DNA from: Deltaproteobacteria bacterium
Lineage (GTDB): Bacteria > Myxococcota_A > Polyangia > GCA-2747355
DNA length: 64,000 bases
Assembly (NCBI GenBank): GCA_020633415.1
Contig: JACKDQ010000004.1
Coordinates: 1 to 64,000 of the forward strand
Direction of reading: 5' to 3'
Under the pieces are notes generated by a model, which made no database searches, was not told the origin of the DNA, and saw nothing but the letters and a program-made list of their open reading frames with translations. Shown piece by piece: positions 44,923-54,100 of this stretch (within the stretch, counting starts at the first letter, position 1; each line of letters begins with the position of its first letter). The position numbers were made by a program, and so were the translations under genes.

Positions 44923-46623
44923 ATGATCAAGCTGATCATTGAGGACGATGAAGGCAAAACGACGGTCGTTCCGCTAATCCGGGATGAGATATCGATCGGT
45001 CGAAAAGAAGGCAATACGATTCGCCTGACCGAGCGAAACATCTCGCGCCAACACGCGCGTCTCTGTCGCGGCAACGGCGCGGTGTTCATCGAAGACCTGC
45101 AGAGCTACAACGGCATTCGCGTCAACGGCAATCGGATTTCGGGGCGTGTGGCGATCACCGAGGGTGACCGCGTCCAGATCGGCGACTACGTCATCGGTCT
45201 GAAGGTCGAGGGCGCGGTCAAGCCAGCCGAAGATGCGGCGACAACCGAGCTGCCACGGATCGACGGAGACACCGAGCGGATCAGCTCTGCCGAGCGCATG
45301 GCGGCGATGGATACCGCGATCAAGCCGCCGCGTGCACGGCTGGTCTGCATTTCGGCGAACTTTGCCGGCCGTGAGGTGCCGCTCGACAAACCGCTGATGG
45401 TGCTCGGTCGAACCGACGACAACGACGTCGTGATCAACCACCGCTCGATTTCGCGCCATCACTGCCGGTTGGTCGAGGAGAACAGCCGCTACACGATCGT
45501 CGATCTGCAGAGCGCAAACGGCGTGCGCGTTAACGGTGAAGAGTACGGCAAGGTCGAGCTTCGGCGCGGCGACCAAATCGACCTTGGGCACGTGCGCTTG
45601 CGCTTCGTCGGTCCGGGCGAGGACTTTGTGTTCGAGCGCGATGCGACGATCTACGACACCGGTGATGGCGGTGGTCCCTCACGGGCGGTTTGGATCGGTC
45701 TGATCGCGGTGGCTTTGGGAGCTGCGGCGTTTTTCGTCTGGCAATACCTCGATTCGCGTCGTGGTCCTGATGTTGGTCTGACCGACAGCCAGGAACAAGC
45801 AGCGACGAGTGTTCATCGGCAGGACAAGACGCAAACCGAATTGCTCGCCAAGATCGAGCAGGCCAGCACCAATGAAGCCTGGAACGAGGTGATCAGTTTC
45901 TGCGAAAAGCTCGATGACAGCCATCGCCCACAGGCTGGCCCGCGCTGCGAAAACGCGCCCAAGGAGCTGCGCTGGAAGAAGGTCTTCGAGGACGCTAATG
46001 GTAAGGCGGGTGAGCTCAAGACGGTTGCCGCCCTCGAGTTATTCAATGGCATTCCGGCCGAGAGCGTCTACGCGACCAAGCGCGATGAGTCGGCGGCCTT
46101 CAAGAATGCGCGTGAGCAGTTCCTCAACCAAAAGGTCGCAGAGATCGCCTCGCTCGTCAGACGCGGCGCGTGTGACGACGCCGACAAGCGTGCTGCCGAG
46201 GTGCGCAAACTGATCGCCGACGACAAGACCGCTCAAGCCAAGGCCGACAATTGCACGCCTCGCGAAGCGGTCAGTGCAGCAAGTCGGCCGCGTGTGCGCC
46301 GCGTGGTGCGCAAACGTCCCAAGCCCGATGCGTCATTAAGCGACCAAGAGCCGACTCCAGAGCGTCCCAAAGAGGACCCGAAGGCGATCTTGGAGACCGC
46401 ACGCCGCGCCTATGTGGCGGGCCATCACGCTCAGGCGATCAACGCCGCTCGTCGCGTGCTGGCGATCGAGTCGGGTAGCCAGCACGCGCTGCAAATCCTC
46501 GGCGCCTCGGCCTGTTACACCAACAACGTGCGCTTGGCGACGTCGGCCTATCAGCGTCTCAACGCGCGGCTCAAGCTACTGCTCAAGAACGTCTGCAGCC
46601 GCAACGGCATTGAGCTTCAGTAA
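44923..46623 (+). CDS. Double-FHA membrane protein with TPR-like periplasmic tail
   Basis: This 566-residue protein has two FHA domains, about 1-95 (ISIGRKEGNTIRL, ISRQHARL, YNGIRVNGNRI) and about 138-230 (VLGRTDDNDVVI, ISRHHCRL, ANGVRVNGEEY). A single membrane helix near 253-273 (WIGLIAVALGAAAFFVW) follows. A helical tail ends in a TPR-like segment (ARRAYVAGHHAQAINAARRV). The cytoplasmic FHA pair should bind phosphothreonine partners, and the tail would be periplasmic. The region 44820-44922 upstream is AT-rich and probably holds its promoter. Confidence 0.88.
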   Translation: MIKLIIEDDEGKTTVVPLIRDEISIGRKEGNTIRLTERNISRQHARLCRGNGAVFIEDLQSYNGIRVNGNRISGRVAITEGDRVQIGDYVIGLKVEGAVKPAEDAATTELPRIDGDTERISSAERMAAMDTAIKPPRARLVCISANFAGREVPLDKPLMVLGRTDDNDVVINHRSISRHHCRLVEENSRYTIVDLQSANGVRVNGEEYGKVELRRGDQIDLGHVRLRFVGPGEDFVFERDATIYDTGDGGGPSRAVWIGLIAVALGAAAFFVWQYLDSRRGPDVGLTDSQEQAATSVHRQDKTQTELLAKIEQASTNEAWNEVISFCEKLDDSHRPQAGPRCENAPKELRWKKVFEDANGKAGELKTVAALELFNGIPAESVYATKRDESAAFKNAREQFLNQKVAEIASLVRRGACDDADKRAAEVRKLIADDKTAQAKADNCTPREAVSAASRPRVRRVVRKRPKPDASLSDQEPTPERPKEDPKAILETARRAYVAGHHAQAINAARRVLAIESGSQHALQILGASACYTNNVRLATSAYQRLNARLKLLLKNVCSRNGIELQ

Positions 46624-46695
46624 GGGAGCTTCAGTAAGGGAGCTTCAGTAAGGGAGCTTCAGTAAGGGAGCTTCAGTAAGGGAGCTTCAGTAAGG
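46612..46695. repeat. 14-bp tandem repeat, six copies, over convergent gene ends
   Basis: Six exact copies of GAGCTTCAGTAAGG run from 46612 to 46695. The first copy covers the last codons and TAA stop of the FHA gene; the last contains the TGA stop of the convergent gene. Each unit carries TAA in one strand and TGA in the other, so stops are multiplied across the junction. Identity among copies is perfect, suggesting recent expansion. Confidence 0.96.
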
Positions 46696-47616
46696 CAAGA
46701 GCAGCCCGCTCGGGCTCTTGACGAAATGTGGCTCGTCTTGTTGGTTGGTTTGTTGATTGGTGTCGGTTTGCGGCTCGGCGGGGCGTTGCGCGAGGCGCTC
46801 GCGGACCGCTTCGACCACCGTACGCGCCTCTTCGAGGCTCACCGCTATCCGCAGGTAGAGCGTAATTCGTTCGGCAGACGGAACGACGGTCGGTTCGGCC
46901 CAACTGGGTGGGAGTCCGCTGGTCAGTCCGCAGGCTGCTGAGAGCCGCGCCGCGGGCGTATCGGTCCAGAACTGATCATCGGTGCCGAGCCGACGAGCGA
47001 TGGTTTGCCAATCGCTGAAGAACGTCGCCTCAAGCGGCCCACCGGCGAATTCGTCGAGCAGCAGTGCGACTTCCGCTTGACGGGGAAAGTTGTGAGGCCA
47101 TGGCGCTGGTCCAGGCAGGGCGATCGTCAGGCCGACCCGCTCGGCGGCACGAAGCGCTCCGTCGAGCAGCTTGAGCAAACGGTCGAGCATGGGCTCACTC
47201 AGCGCGGCCCGCTGCTCGAACAGCGGCGCGAAGTTGAGCGTACGGCCCTCGGCAAAACGCTGACTGAGCAGTCCGACGCTTTGATGCAGCGTCACGCGGC
47301 TCGGATAGAGCACCACACGTTCGGCGTTATGCCGGGCGGCTCGCTCGATGGTGGCGTTTAACACCTGCAGTGCCGCCCGCCGCTCGTCGCGATCGGCGCT
47401 CAGCGGATCTGGCAGCGGCCGGCGCCCACCGTTCATCGGATGGGCGACCTCGAGGCAAAGCTGGCCGCTCTTGCGCAGATCATCGGCGAGCTGTTTTTGC
47501 TGCTCTGCGCTCAAGTACGGACCGAGCGAAAGGCCATCGATCGCTAGCTCGTCGAGCTCGCCGACAGACAACCCGCCGCGATCGGCGACAGAAATTGGGA
47601 CAGACAAAAGGAGCAC
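46687..47616 (-). CDS. TIM-barrel protein, xylose isomerase-like/AP endonuclease 2-like
   Basis: This 309-residue cytoplasmic protein starts at GTG 47616 behind GGAGAA. Alternating strands and helices with LAIDGLSLGPYLS, LCLEVAHPMNG, RVVLYPSRV, LTIALPGPAPWPHN and LEATFFSDW fit the sugar-phosphate isomerase/AP endonuclease family 2 fold. The usual metal-ligand residues are not clear, so it may be a divergent or non-catalytic member. The C-terminus is Gln/Asn-rich (TDTNQQTNQQDE) and its last codons lie next to the 14-bp repeat. Confidence 0.65.
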   Translation of the reverse strand: MLLLSVPISVADRGGLSVGELDELAIDGLSLGPYLSAEQQKQLADDLRKSGQLCLEVAHPMNGGRRPLPDPLSADRDERRAALQVLNATIERAARHNAERVVLYPSRVTLHQSVGLLSQRFAEGRTLNFAPLFEQRAALSEPMLDRLLKLLDGALRAAERVGLTIALPGPAPWPHNFPRQAEVALLLDEFAGGPLEATFFSDWQTIARRLGTDDQFWTDTPAARLSAACGLTSGLPPSWAEPTVVPSAERITLYLRIAVSLEEARTVVEAVRERLAQRPAEPQTDTNQQTNQQDEPHFVKSPSGLLLPY

Positions 47617-47756
47617 TGTAACGTTTCTCCAGGGCGCCGCTTATACCCCGTGCGGCGGCGCAATAGGATCGCACAGCCCGGTGGATGGCGGGGTACAAAA
47701 GCAGGGGCACTCGTGATTTTCGCTATGACCACGGAGGGTTGGGGGATTGTAGATGG

Positions 47757-47783
47757 TTGACAAAACACCTTCGTCTGTAGTAA
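47757..47783 (+). promoter_or_regulatory. Candidate sigma-70 type promoter of the OmpA-family gene
   Basis: A perfect TTGACA (47757-47762) is followed after 15 bases by TAGTAA (47778-47783), about 80 bases before the start codon at 47864. The -35 match is exact; the -10 match and spacing are imperfect. The region is AT-richer than its surroundings. Confidence 0.35.
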
Positions 47784-47863
47784 ACGAGACCAGTATCTGT
47801 TTGAATTCACGCTGTTTTCAGATCCCTACGCTGTACTTGCAGTTCCCCGTCGAGAGGATCCTC

Positions 47864-49807
47864 ATGTTCCTTGGCAAGCGCTTTATAGTCGCCACAGCTC
47901 TCGTCCTATTGACCGTCTCCGGTCCTGCTGCGGCACAAGATAGTGGCGGCCCCGTCGACCTTCAGCTGTTTCGTCCGGCCATCGACTCCAAGGGCCTGAT
48001 CACCCTCAACACCTCACAGGTGTTGGGGCACCTCGATCCAAGCTTCGGCTTGCTGATCAACTGGGCCCGTCGCCCATTGTCGATTCGCGGTGTGCCTGGG
48101 GCCGGCAACAAATGGCTCGACACCAATGGCCAGCCGATTCAAAGCCGCTACGACGTCGACAACCTCGTCACCGGCAATCTCCAAGCGGCGATCGGCCTGT
48201 TCCGTCACGTCGAAGTTGGCCTCGGGATGCCGCTGTCGTTCTTCAACGGCGACACCGAGCCCAATCCGACCCAAAACGATAAGGGCGGTGTCGATGCTCA
48301 GGGCGCGGGTGACCTGGCGGTGCACATCAAGGGCCGTATCCTCAACACCTCAAAGCACGGTTTGGGATTGGGCTTGCTCGGCACGGTCTACTTTCCCACC
48401 GGCGACGAGACAGCGTTTCTCGGTTCGGGGCGGTTTGCCTTTTCTCCGACGATCTTACTCGACAAGGATTTCTTCCGCGGCCGCCTGCAGCTCGCGGTTA
48501 ACCTGGGTGCGATCTTCCGTTTCGGCAATGCTCAGGTCGGCAATTCGCCAGACAACACCTGGACCGACACCCGCCAATGTCTGGTGCAAACCGGGCAGCC
48601 GACTGAGGAGTGCGGCACCGGCCGGCAGATCGAGTCCAAGCATCATTTGCGCTACGGTATCGGCGCAGCTTTGGCGATCGTTCCCCAGCGCTTCGACTTT
48701 GTCGCCGAAATCTATGGTCAGACCGGCTTGACCGACTTTGCCAAAGCGAGTGCGCTCAATTCGGCCCACGAGTTGGTGGCCGGCTTCCGGCTCTATTTGG
48801 CGCGCAACTCATACTTCATGTTTGGCGCTGGCCGCGGTCTGCGCGGCGGCGGCGGAAATTATCAATACGGATCCCCGGACGTGCGTGCATTCGTCGGATT
48901 TATTTTCGAGCCAGCTATCGGTGACCGCGACGGTGATGGTCTCAAAGACGACGTCGACAAGTGCCCGGACGAGCCAGAGGACATCGACGACTTCGAAGAT
49001 GAGGATGGCTGCCCCGACCCGGATAACGATCGCGACGGTATTCTCGACGAAGACGACAAGTGTCCCAACGAGCCGGAAGACAAAGACGGCATCGAGGACG
49101 AAGACGGCTGTCCTGACCCAGACGTGCTCGACCGCGACGGCGACGGTATCCCCGACGACAAGGACAAGTGCCCCGATGATCCCGAGGACAAGGACGGCTT
49201 TGAAGACGCCGACGGTTGTCCCGATCCCGACAATGACAAGGACGGCATTCTGGACGTTGACGACCTCTGTCCCAACGACCCTGAGGATAAAGACGGCTTC
49301 GAGGACAAAGATGGATGTCCCGATCCGGACAACGACAAAGACCGCATTCTCGACGTCGACGACAAGTGTCCCAACGAGCCCGAGACCTACAACGGCTATC
49401 AGGACGAGGACGGTTGTCCTGACAAGGGTCGCGTCGTCGTTCACAAGGGACGCATCGAGATTCTCGACAAGATTTACTTCGAGACCGACAGTGCGAAGAT
49501 CAAACCGATCAGTTTCCCGATCCTCAACGCGATCGCGGCGACCCTCAAGGGCAACCCGCAGATCCTGCTGATCGAGATTCAGGGGCACGCTGACGAGCGC
49601 GGTTCCGACAGCTACAACTTGCGCCTTACCGATGATCGCGCGGGCTCGGTACGCCGCTACCTGATCACCAAGGGCGTGTCGACCAATCGCCTGCGCTCCA
49701 AGGGCTATGGCGAGACGCGACCGGTCGACAAGCGTCATAACGAAGCGGCCTGGTCGAAAAACCGCCGCGTTGAGTTCGTTATCCTGAAGCGCGCTGGCGG
49801 CTTCTAA
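47864..49807 (+). CDS. OmpA-family protein with thrombospondin type 3 repeats
   Basis: This 647-residue outer-membrane protein has a signal peptide ending GPAAAQ. An N-terminal beta-barrel-like region (about 40-350) comes first. Acidic calcium-binding TSP3 repeats follow (about 355-520, DRDGDGLKDDVDKCPDEPED and variants, about six units with DGCPDPDND). The C-terminal OmpA domain (about 535-647) has IYFETDSAKIKP, IEIQGHADERGSDSYNLRL, TNRLRSKGYGETRPV and NRRVEFVIL. It probably tethers the outer membrane to peptidoglycan through a calcium-stiffened stalk. ATG 47864 follows GAGAGGA. Confidence 0.93.
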   Translation: MFLGKRFIVATALVLLTVSGPAAAQDSGGPVDLQLFRPAIDSKGLITLNTSQVLGHLDPSFGLLINWARRPLSIRGVPGAGNKWLDTNGQPIQSRYDVDNLVTGNLQAAIGLFRHVEVGLGMPLSFFNGDTEPNPTQNDKGGVDAQGAGDLAVHIKGRILNTSKHGLGLGLLGTVYFPTGDETAFLGSGRFAFSPTILLDKDFFRGRLQLAVNLGAIFRFGNAQVGNSPDNTWTDTRQCLVQTGQPTEECGTGRQIESKHHLRYGIGAALAIVPQRFDFVAEIYGQTGLTDFAKASALNSAHELVAGFRLYLARNSYFMFGAGRGLRGGGGNYQYGSPDVRAFVGFIFEPAIGDRDGDGLKDDVDKCPDEPEDIDDFEDEDGCPDPDNDRDGILDEDDKCPNEPEDKDGIEDEDGCPDPDVLDRDGDGIPDDKDKCPDDPEDKDGFEDADGCPDPDNDKDGILDVDDLCPNDPEDKDGFEDKDGCPDPDNDKDRILDVDDKCPNEPETYNGYQDEDGCPDKGRVVVHKGRIEILDKIYFETDSAKIKPISFPILNAIAATLKGNPQILLIEIQGHADERGSDSYNLRLTDDRAGSVRRYLITKGVSTNRLRSKGYGETRPVDKRHNEAAWSKNRRVEFVILKRAGGF

Positions 49808-49823
49808 CCGGGCAGGCGCCCGA

Positions 49824-49919
49824 GCGCGCCGATAGCGGCGTTGCTCGCTCGCGCCTTGCTCTCGACGCCCTCAGGCCCCTGCCGTCTGTTGCGCGCGCCG
49901 ATAGCGGCGGTGCTCGCTC
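49824..49919 (+). repeat. Direct repeat of 27 bp downstream of the OmpA gene
   Basis: The segment GCGCGCCGATAGCGGCG then TTGCTCGCTC at 49824-49850 recurs at 49893-49919 with a single base change, 69 bp apart, in the gap before the next gene. Cause unknown; it could be a small duplication of about 70 bp that has diverged between the copies. Confidence 0.75.
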
Positions 49920-49979
49920 CCCCCGCCCGAAAAGGGTGCAAAAGTGGCCCTGGCCGAGCAGCGCTGCTAGGCTGAGGCC

Positions 49980-50273
49980 GTGTTTCGTCTACTGAAGTTA
50001 GCGGTTGGTCTGACCTGCCTGGGGGCACTGGTCTATTTCGCCTACACCGTGCCGCTCGGCGAAAAGACCCTCTGGGAACACATCCAGGCGATCGCCCAGA
50101 CCGATGAAACGCAACAATTGGTCGATGGGGTCAAAAAGACTGCGGACAAGAACCTTCGCGCGCAGGCCAAGGCCAGCAGGCCTACCGAGCAGCACAGCGA
50201 TTTCACGCCCGCCGAACGGGCGGCGCTGCGTCGCTTGATCCGTGACAAGATCGCTTCGACCGCCAACGATTGA
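49980..50273 (+). CDS. Small single-pass membrane protein
   Basis: This 97-residue protein starts at GTG 49980 (VFRLLKLAVGLTCLGALVYF, one N-terminal helix). The rest is a polar helical segment with ERAALRRLIRDKI near the C-terminus. Coding quality is good and the frame is bounded by clean stops, but the binding site is weak. No family was recognised. The 170-bp space before it holds a direct repeat. Confidence 0.65.
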   Translation: MFRLLKLAVGLTCLGALVYFAYTVPLGEKTLWEHIQAIAQTDETQQLVDGVKKTADKNLRAQAKASRPTEQHSDFTPAERAALRRLIRDKIASTAND

Positions 50274-50303
50274 TTAGCGCGGTGCCCGGTGAACTGGGCG
50301 ACG

Positions 50304-50759
50304 CTAGGCGACCAGCGGCTGCGGCTTTCCACCGCGGGCCAGCGGCTGAGGGCGCGGGAGCTGCCGTTGTGGCAAACAACGGGTCTGGCGCGGCTCGCTG
50401 CTTGCCGCGAGCCAGTCATTGTCGGTGGGCGCGCTCGCTTGCTGCGCCGGCCAACAGGTGTTTGTCCGCCGTCGCGCGCGCTGACCCTCAAGCGCGAAGT
50501 GAAGTTCCAGCGGCATCGGTTCGGCGAGTACGAGCACGAGCTGGTAATCATGCGACATCCGCCGACACTCGGCGACGAACGCATCGAGCATCAGCGGCTC
50601 GCGCTGGTTCGGTAGCGCGATGTTCAGTCGAATGAACGCCGCCGCCTGAGCGCCCTGGGAAAGACGCAACGCCAGCAAGTCACCGTCGACTTCGGTGATC
50701 AGCCCATCGAGTTGTCGAGTGTCTACAAAGACCAGCGCTTGAAGTGGTTCCCACAACAT
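50304..50759 (-). CDS. Putative PilZ-like small protein
   Basis: This protein of about 151 residues (ATG 50759; a GTG at 50777 adds six residues) has strand-rich sequence GLITEVDGDLLALRLSQG and FVAECRRMSHDYQLVLVLAE. That arrangement resembles a PilZ domain, but without clear RxxxR and D/NxSxxG binding motifs. Binding to cyclic di-GMP therefore cannot be assumed. The C-terminal 40 residues are Gln/Arg/Pro-rich and probably disordered. It is convergent with the small membrane protein gene. Confidence 0.55.
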   Translation of the reverse strand: MLWEPLQALVFVDTRQLDGLITEVDGDLLALRLSQGAQAAAFIRLNIALPNQREPLMLDAFVAECRRMSHDYQLVLVLAEPMPLELHFALEGQRARRRTNTCWPAQQASAPTDNDWLAASSEPRQTRCLPQRQLPRPQPLARGGKPQPLVA

Positions 50760-50950
50760 CTTTTTACCACCGCACACAAACCCTGCGCTCCCCGGCTAGC
50801 GCAGCGATCGTCTACTGCGCGATGCGTCAAAGGTCAAATCAATGATTTTAATACATTGTTATCATTAGAGTATTATGTGACAGCGCAAATGCTCCGGCGC
50901 TCGATCTACGGCGAAATCGCCGCCTGGCCGCGGCGCCGGTCAGGTCACCG

Positions 50951-51151
50951 CTAGTCGGCGCAGAACTCTTTGCAAAAGACCACCGAGGTCTTTTGCGACT
51001 GCTGCGCGCGACGGTGATCGAGCGTCGGCCAAAAATGCGCGCACCGCTCGTCGACGAAGAGCGTGCAGTCCTCGCAGCAGTAGCGCAACGCGTACGCTTC
51101 CGACTCACGAAAGAAGGTCTGATCGACGTCGATCTTCACGGCTGATAGCAT
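50951..51151 (-). CDS. Small four-or-more-Cys putative zinc protein
   Basis: This 66-residue protein carries YCCEDCTLFVDERCAHFWP followed by VVFCKEFCAD, six Cys in a pattern suited to one structural metal site. Tiny proteins of this layout recur in myxobacterial genomes in my memory of the group, but no function is known to me. It is divergent from the large kinase gene: start codons are only about 30 bp apart, so transcription of the two must be linked. GTG at codon 5 is an alternative start. Confidence 0.6.
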   Translation of the reverse strand: MLSAVKIDVDQTFFRESEAYALRYCCEDCTLFVDERCAHFWPTLDHRRAQQSQKTSVVFCKEFCAD

Positions 51152-51182
51152 AGCGACAAAGGAGGACCGAAGTCAGCCGACG

Positions 51183-54100
51183 ATGAGCGCATCTTTGCTC
51201 AAAGGCCGCTACCGCCTGGTGCGACCGCTCGGATCGGGTGCGGCGGGTTCGGTCTACGAAGTCGAAGATCTGCTGCGTCGTCAGCGTGTTGCGCTCAAGG
51301 CGCTCGTCGGCGATGAAGATCGCGCGCTGGTTGCCGGCCTGCGGCGCGAGTTCTCTGTGCTTGCGGCACTAAACCACCCCGATCTCGCCCGCGTGTATGA
51401 CTTCGGCCGGCTACCCAGGGCTGATGCGGCTGACACGCCCCAAGGCGCGTTCTTCACCCGCGAGTTGGTCGACGGTGTCGACCTCGCCGCTTTTCTCGTC
51501 GGTCAAACGCTAGGAAAGACCTGCCGCGTTCTCGGTCGCGTTGCTTCGGCACTCGAAGTTTTGCATCGCGCCGGCATGGTCCATCGCGATCTGAAGCCGG
51601 CGAATGTGATCATTGAGGCAGGCGAGGAGCCGCGGCTGATCGACTTTGGCTTGGCTAGCGGATCGGGCCGCGCACGCCAGGTTGCTGGCACCGCACCCTA
51701 CCTATCTCCCGAACTGCTGCGTGGCGACCCGATCGACGGTCGCGCCGATCTATACGCGCTCGGCATGATCTTGCTCCAGTCGATCCTTGGGGCACTGCCG
51801 CTCGAGGATGCCACTGTCGCTGACTGGGTGGCTTGGCATCTGCGCGGCGAGCTGCCGATCGCGTTGCCGTCCAACCTGCCTGCCGAACTGACGACGTTGC
51901 TGCGCGGGCTGTTGGCGCGCGCCGTTGAGCAGCGACCACCGACCGCGGCGGAGGCGGCGACGACTCTTGCGCGCTTAGCGGAAGCACTCGGCGAGCAGCC
52001 GCTAGCGCTCGACAAGGCGCCCTTTGTCGAGCCCAACATCGGTCGTCCCAGCGAGCGAGCGTTAGCCCGGCTGGAGGAGCAGGTCAGCGACCGGCTCTTG
52101 CGTCGGTCAGACAGCGCACCGCTCGTTGCGCTTACCGGCGATCCCGGCAGCGGTCGACGGCGATTGTTGGTGCAGCTGAGTTGGCGCAGTCAGCTGAGCG
52201 AGATCGAGGTCATTCGTGTCGCTTCGGAAGGGCAACCGCTGGCTGAGCTGATCGCGCAGGTCGCGGGCGCGCTGGGCCTTGCGGCCCCGTCGATGGTTCG
52301 GCTCGATGATTATTCCGCGTTGGTTCGCATCGCCACGTTTCTCGCTGAAGCCGCCGAGCAGCGTGCGCTGCTGGTCGTGATCGAAAACCTCGACCGGGTC
52401 GACAACGAGCAGTTAGCCGCGCTACGCTTTGTCGCCCACAGTCTGGCTTCGAGCGCGCCGCTGTTGATCGTCGTCGCCTGTTCGGCCGATCAGGCGATCG
52501 ACCATTTCTCCGCTTGGCCACTCGTCGAGCTCGGTCCACTCGCGCTCGACGATGTTCGGGATATCGTGCGGGCTGTCGGTGGCCAGCTCGAACTTGCGCC
52601 GCAACTCCACGCCCACAGCGGTGGTAATCGGCGGATCGTTCTCGATGCCCTCCGCCACTTGGCCGAGCTCGGTTGGCCGTCTCAGCCCGAGCTCGGCCGT
52701 CTGACCGCGGGCTCACTTAAAGAGGTGTACCTCGGTCGCTACGGTGACCTGGACCGCCGCAGCATCGGCGTGCTCGAGCGGCTGGCAGTTTTCGGTGAGT
52801 TGCGGGTCGAGGACATCGCTCGCGCCGAGTGTGTGTCGCTGCGCGCAGTTCAAAGTCTGCTGATCGCGGGTTGGCTGCGCGAGGCCAGCGACGGTCGCGT
52901 CGGCTTGCGTAGCGAGCCCCTGCGCAACTTGGTGTTGGAGCGGATTTCTGCCGATAGAGCTCGGAGCTTGCACCGTCGCGCGGCCGAGACTAGCGCAGCT
53001 ATCACCCGTCGCGTCGAGCACTGGCTTGCCGCTGGCATGCTTGAGCAAGCGCTCGACGACCTGCCGCAAGCGCTAGATAGTCTCGAACAAGCGGCGATGC
53101 TGCGGTCCGCGGTTCGTCTATTGCACAGTGCGCTCGAACAGCAGCTGCCTTCCGATCGGGCCCTCGAATTTTCGGCGCGGCTAGCGCGTCTATTGCGTGC
53201 GGTTGGCGAGCTACGTGAAGCCGAGCAGGTCTTGCTGAGGATCCGCGCCGAGTTGACGCCGAGTGACGGACGTTGGCTCGACAGCGGTATCGAATTGGTG
53301 CGCGTGTTGGTCGCTTCGGGACGGCACAGCGAGGCGATGACGCTGGTCGAAGAGCTGGTGCAGTGTCCGGTGCGGTCGGCCGATCGTCACGGCCTGTGGG
53401 TCGTTGCCGTCGATGCGGCGGGCGACCAGCACCAGCGGGCGATCGCACTCGCTGAAGCTGGTCTCAAGCAGCAGCTGCCCGACGCCTTGCGCGCCGAGCT
53501 GATCACCAGGCGCGCCTGGGCATCATCGTTGAGCGGCGAGGCCGGTGAACACGTGGACAGCGCTTTCGCCGAGGCGCACCGCCTGGCTTGCGGCGCAGAC
53601 GACCTGCGAACGGTGGCAACGGTGCTCAATCGTTGGGCCGCACACTGCGCGCGTCATGGCGAGCTAAGAGAGGCCGAGCAAAAGTACCACGAGGCGCTCG
53701 AAGCGCTCGCCCGCTGCGGTGACGTCGAACGCGAAGCGACGGTACGTTTGAATGCGGCGGCGCTAGCTTTGCGTCAGGGCGACTACGGTCGGGCGCGAAA
53801 CGACTTCAAGCAGACGGCCCGACTATTTACCGCGCTGGGTGCCGATGTCTACGCAGCGTCTGCGCGCTGCAATCAGGGCTTTGCCGAGTTGCAGATCGGC
53901 CTTTACGAGCAGGCGCGTCAGACCCTTGAACGAGCCTTGGCGCTGATGATCCGCCTGGGGCGCAAAAGCGGTGAGGCCTTGGCGCGAGCGCTCTGCGGGA
54001 TCGTCGCGGCCCGTCAGGGACGTCTCGAAGACGCGCGCCGCGAGCTAACGATCGCGCGCCAGACCTACGCCGAGATCGGTCAACACAAGGACGTCGCCGA

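Noticed and set aside
46612..46695. Possible CRISPR array
   Set aside because: The 14-bp units are directly adjacent with no spacers and overlap coding ends; no cas gene is present.
48926..49425. Repeated DNA that might be a non-coding satellite
   Set aside because: It encodes the acidic TSP3 repeats of the OmpA-family protein and the frame is continuous.
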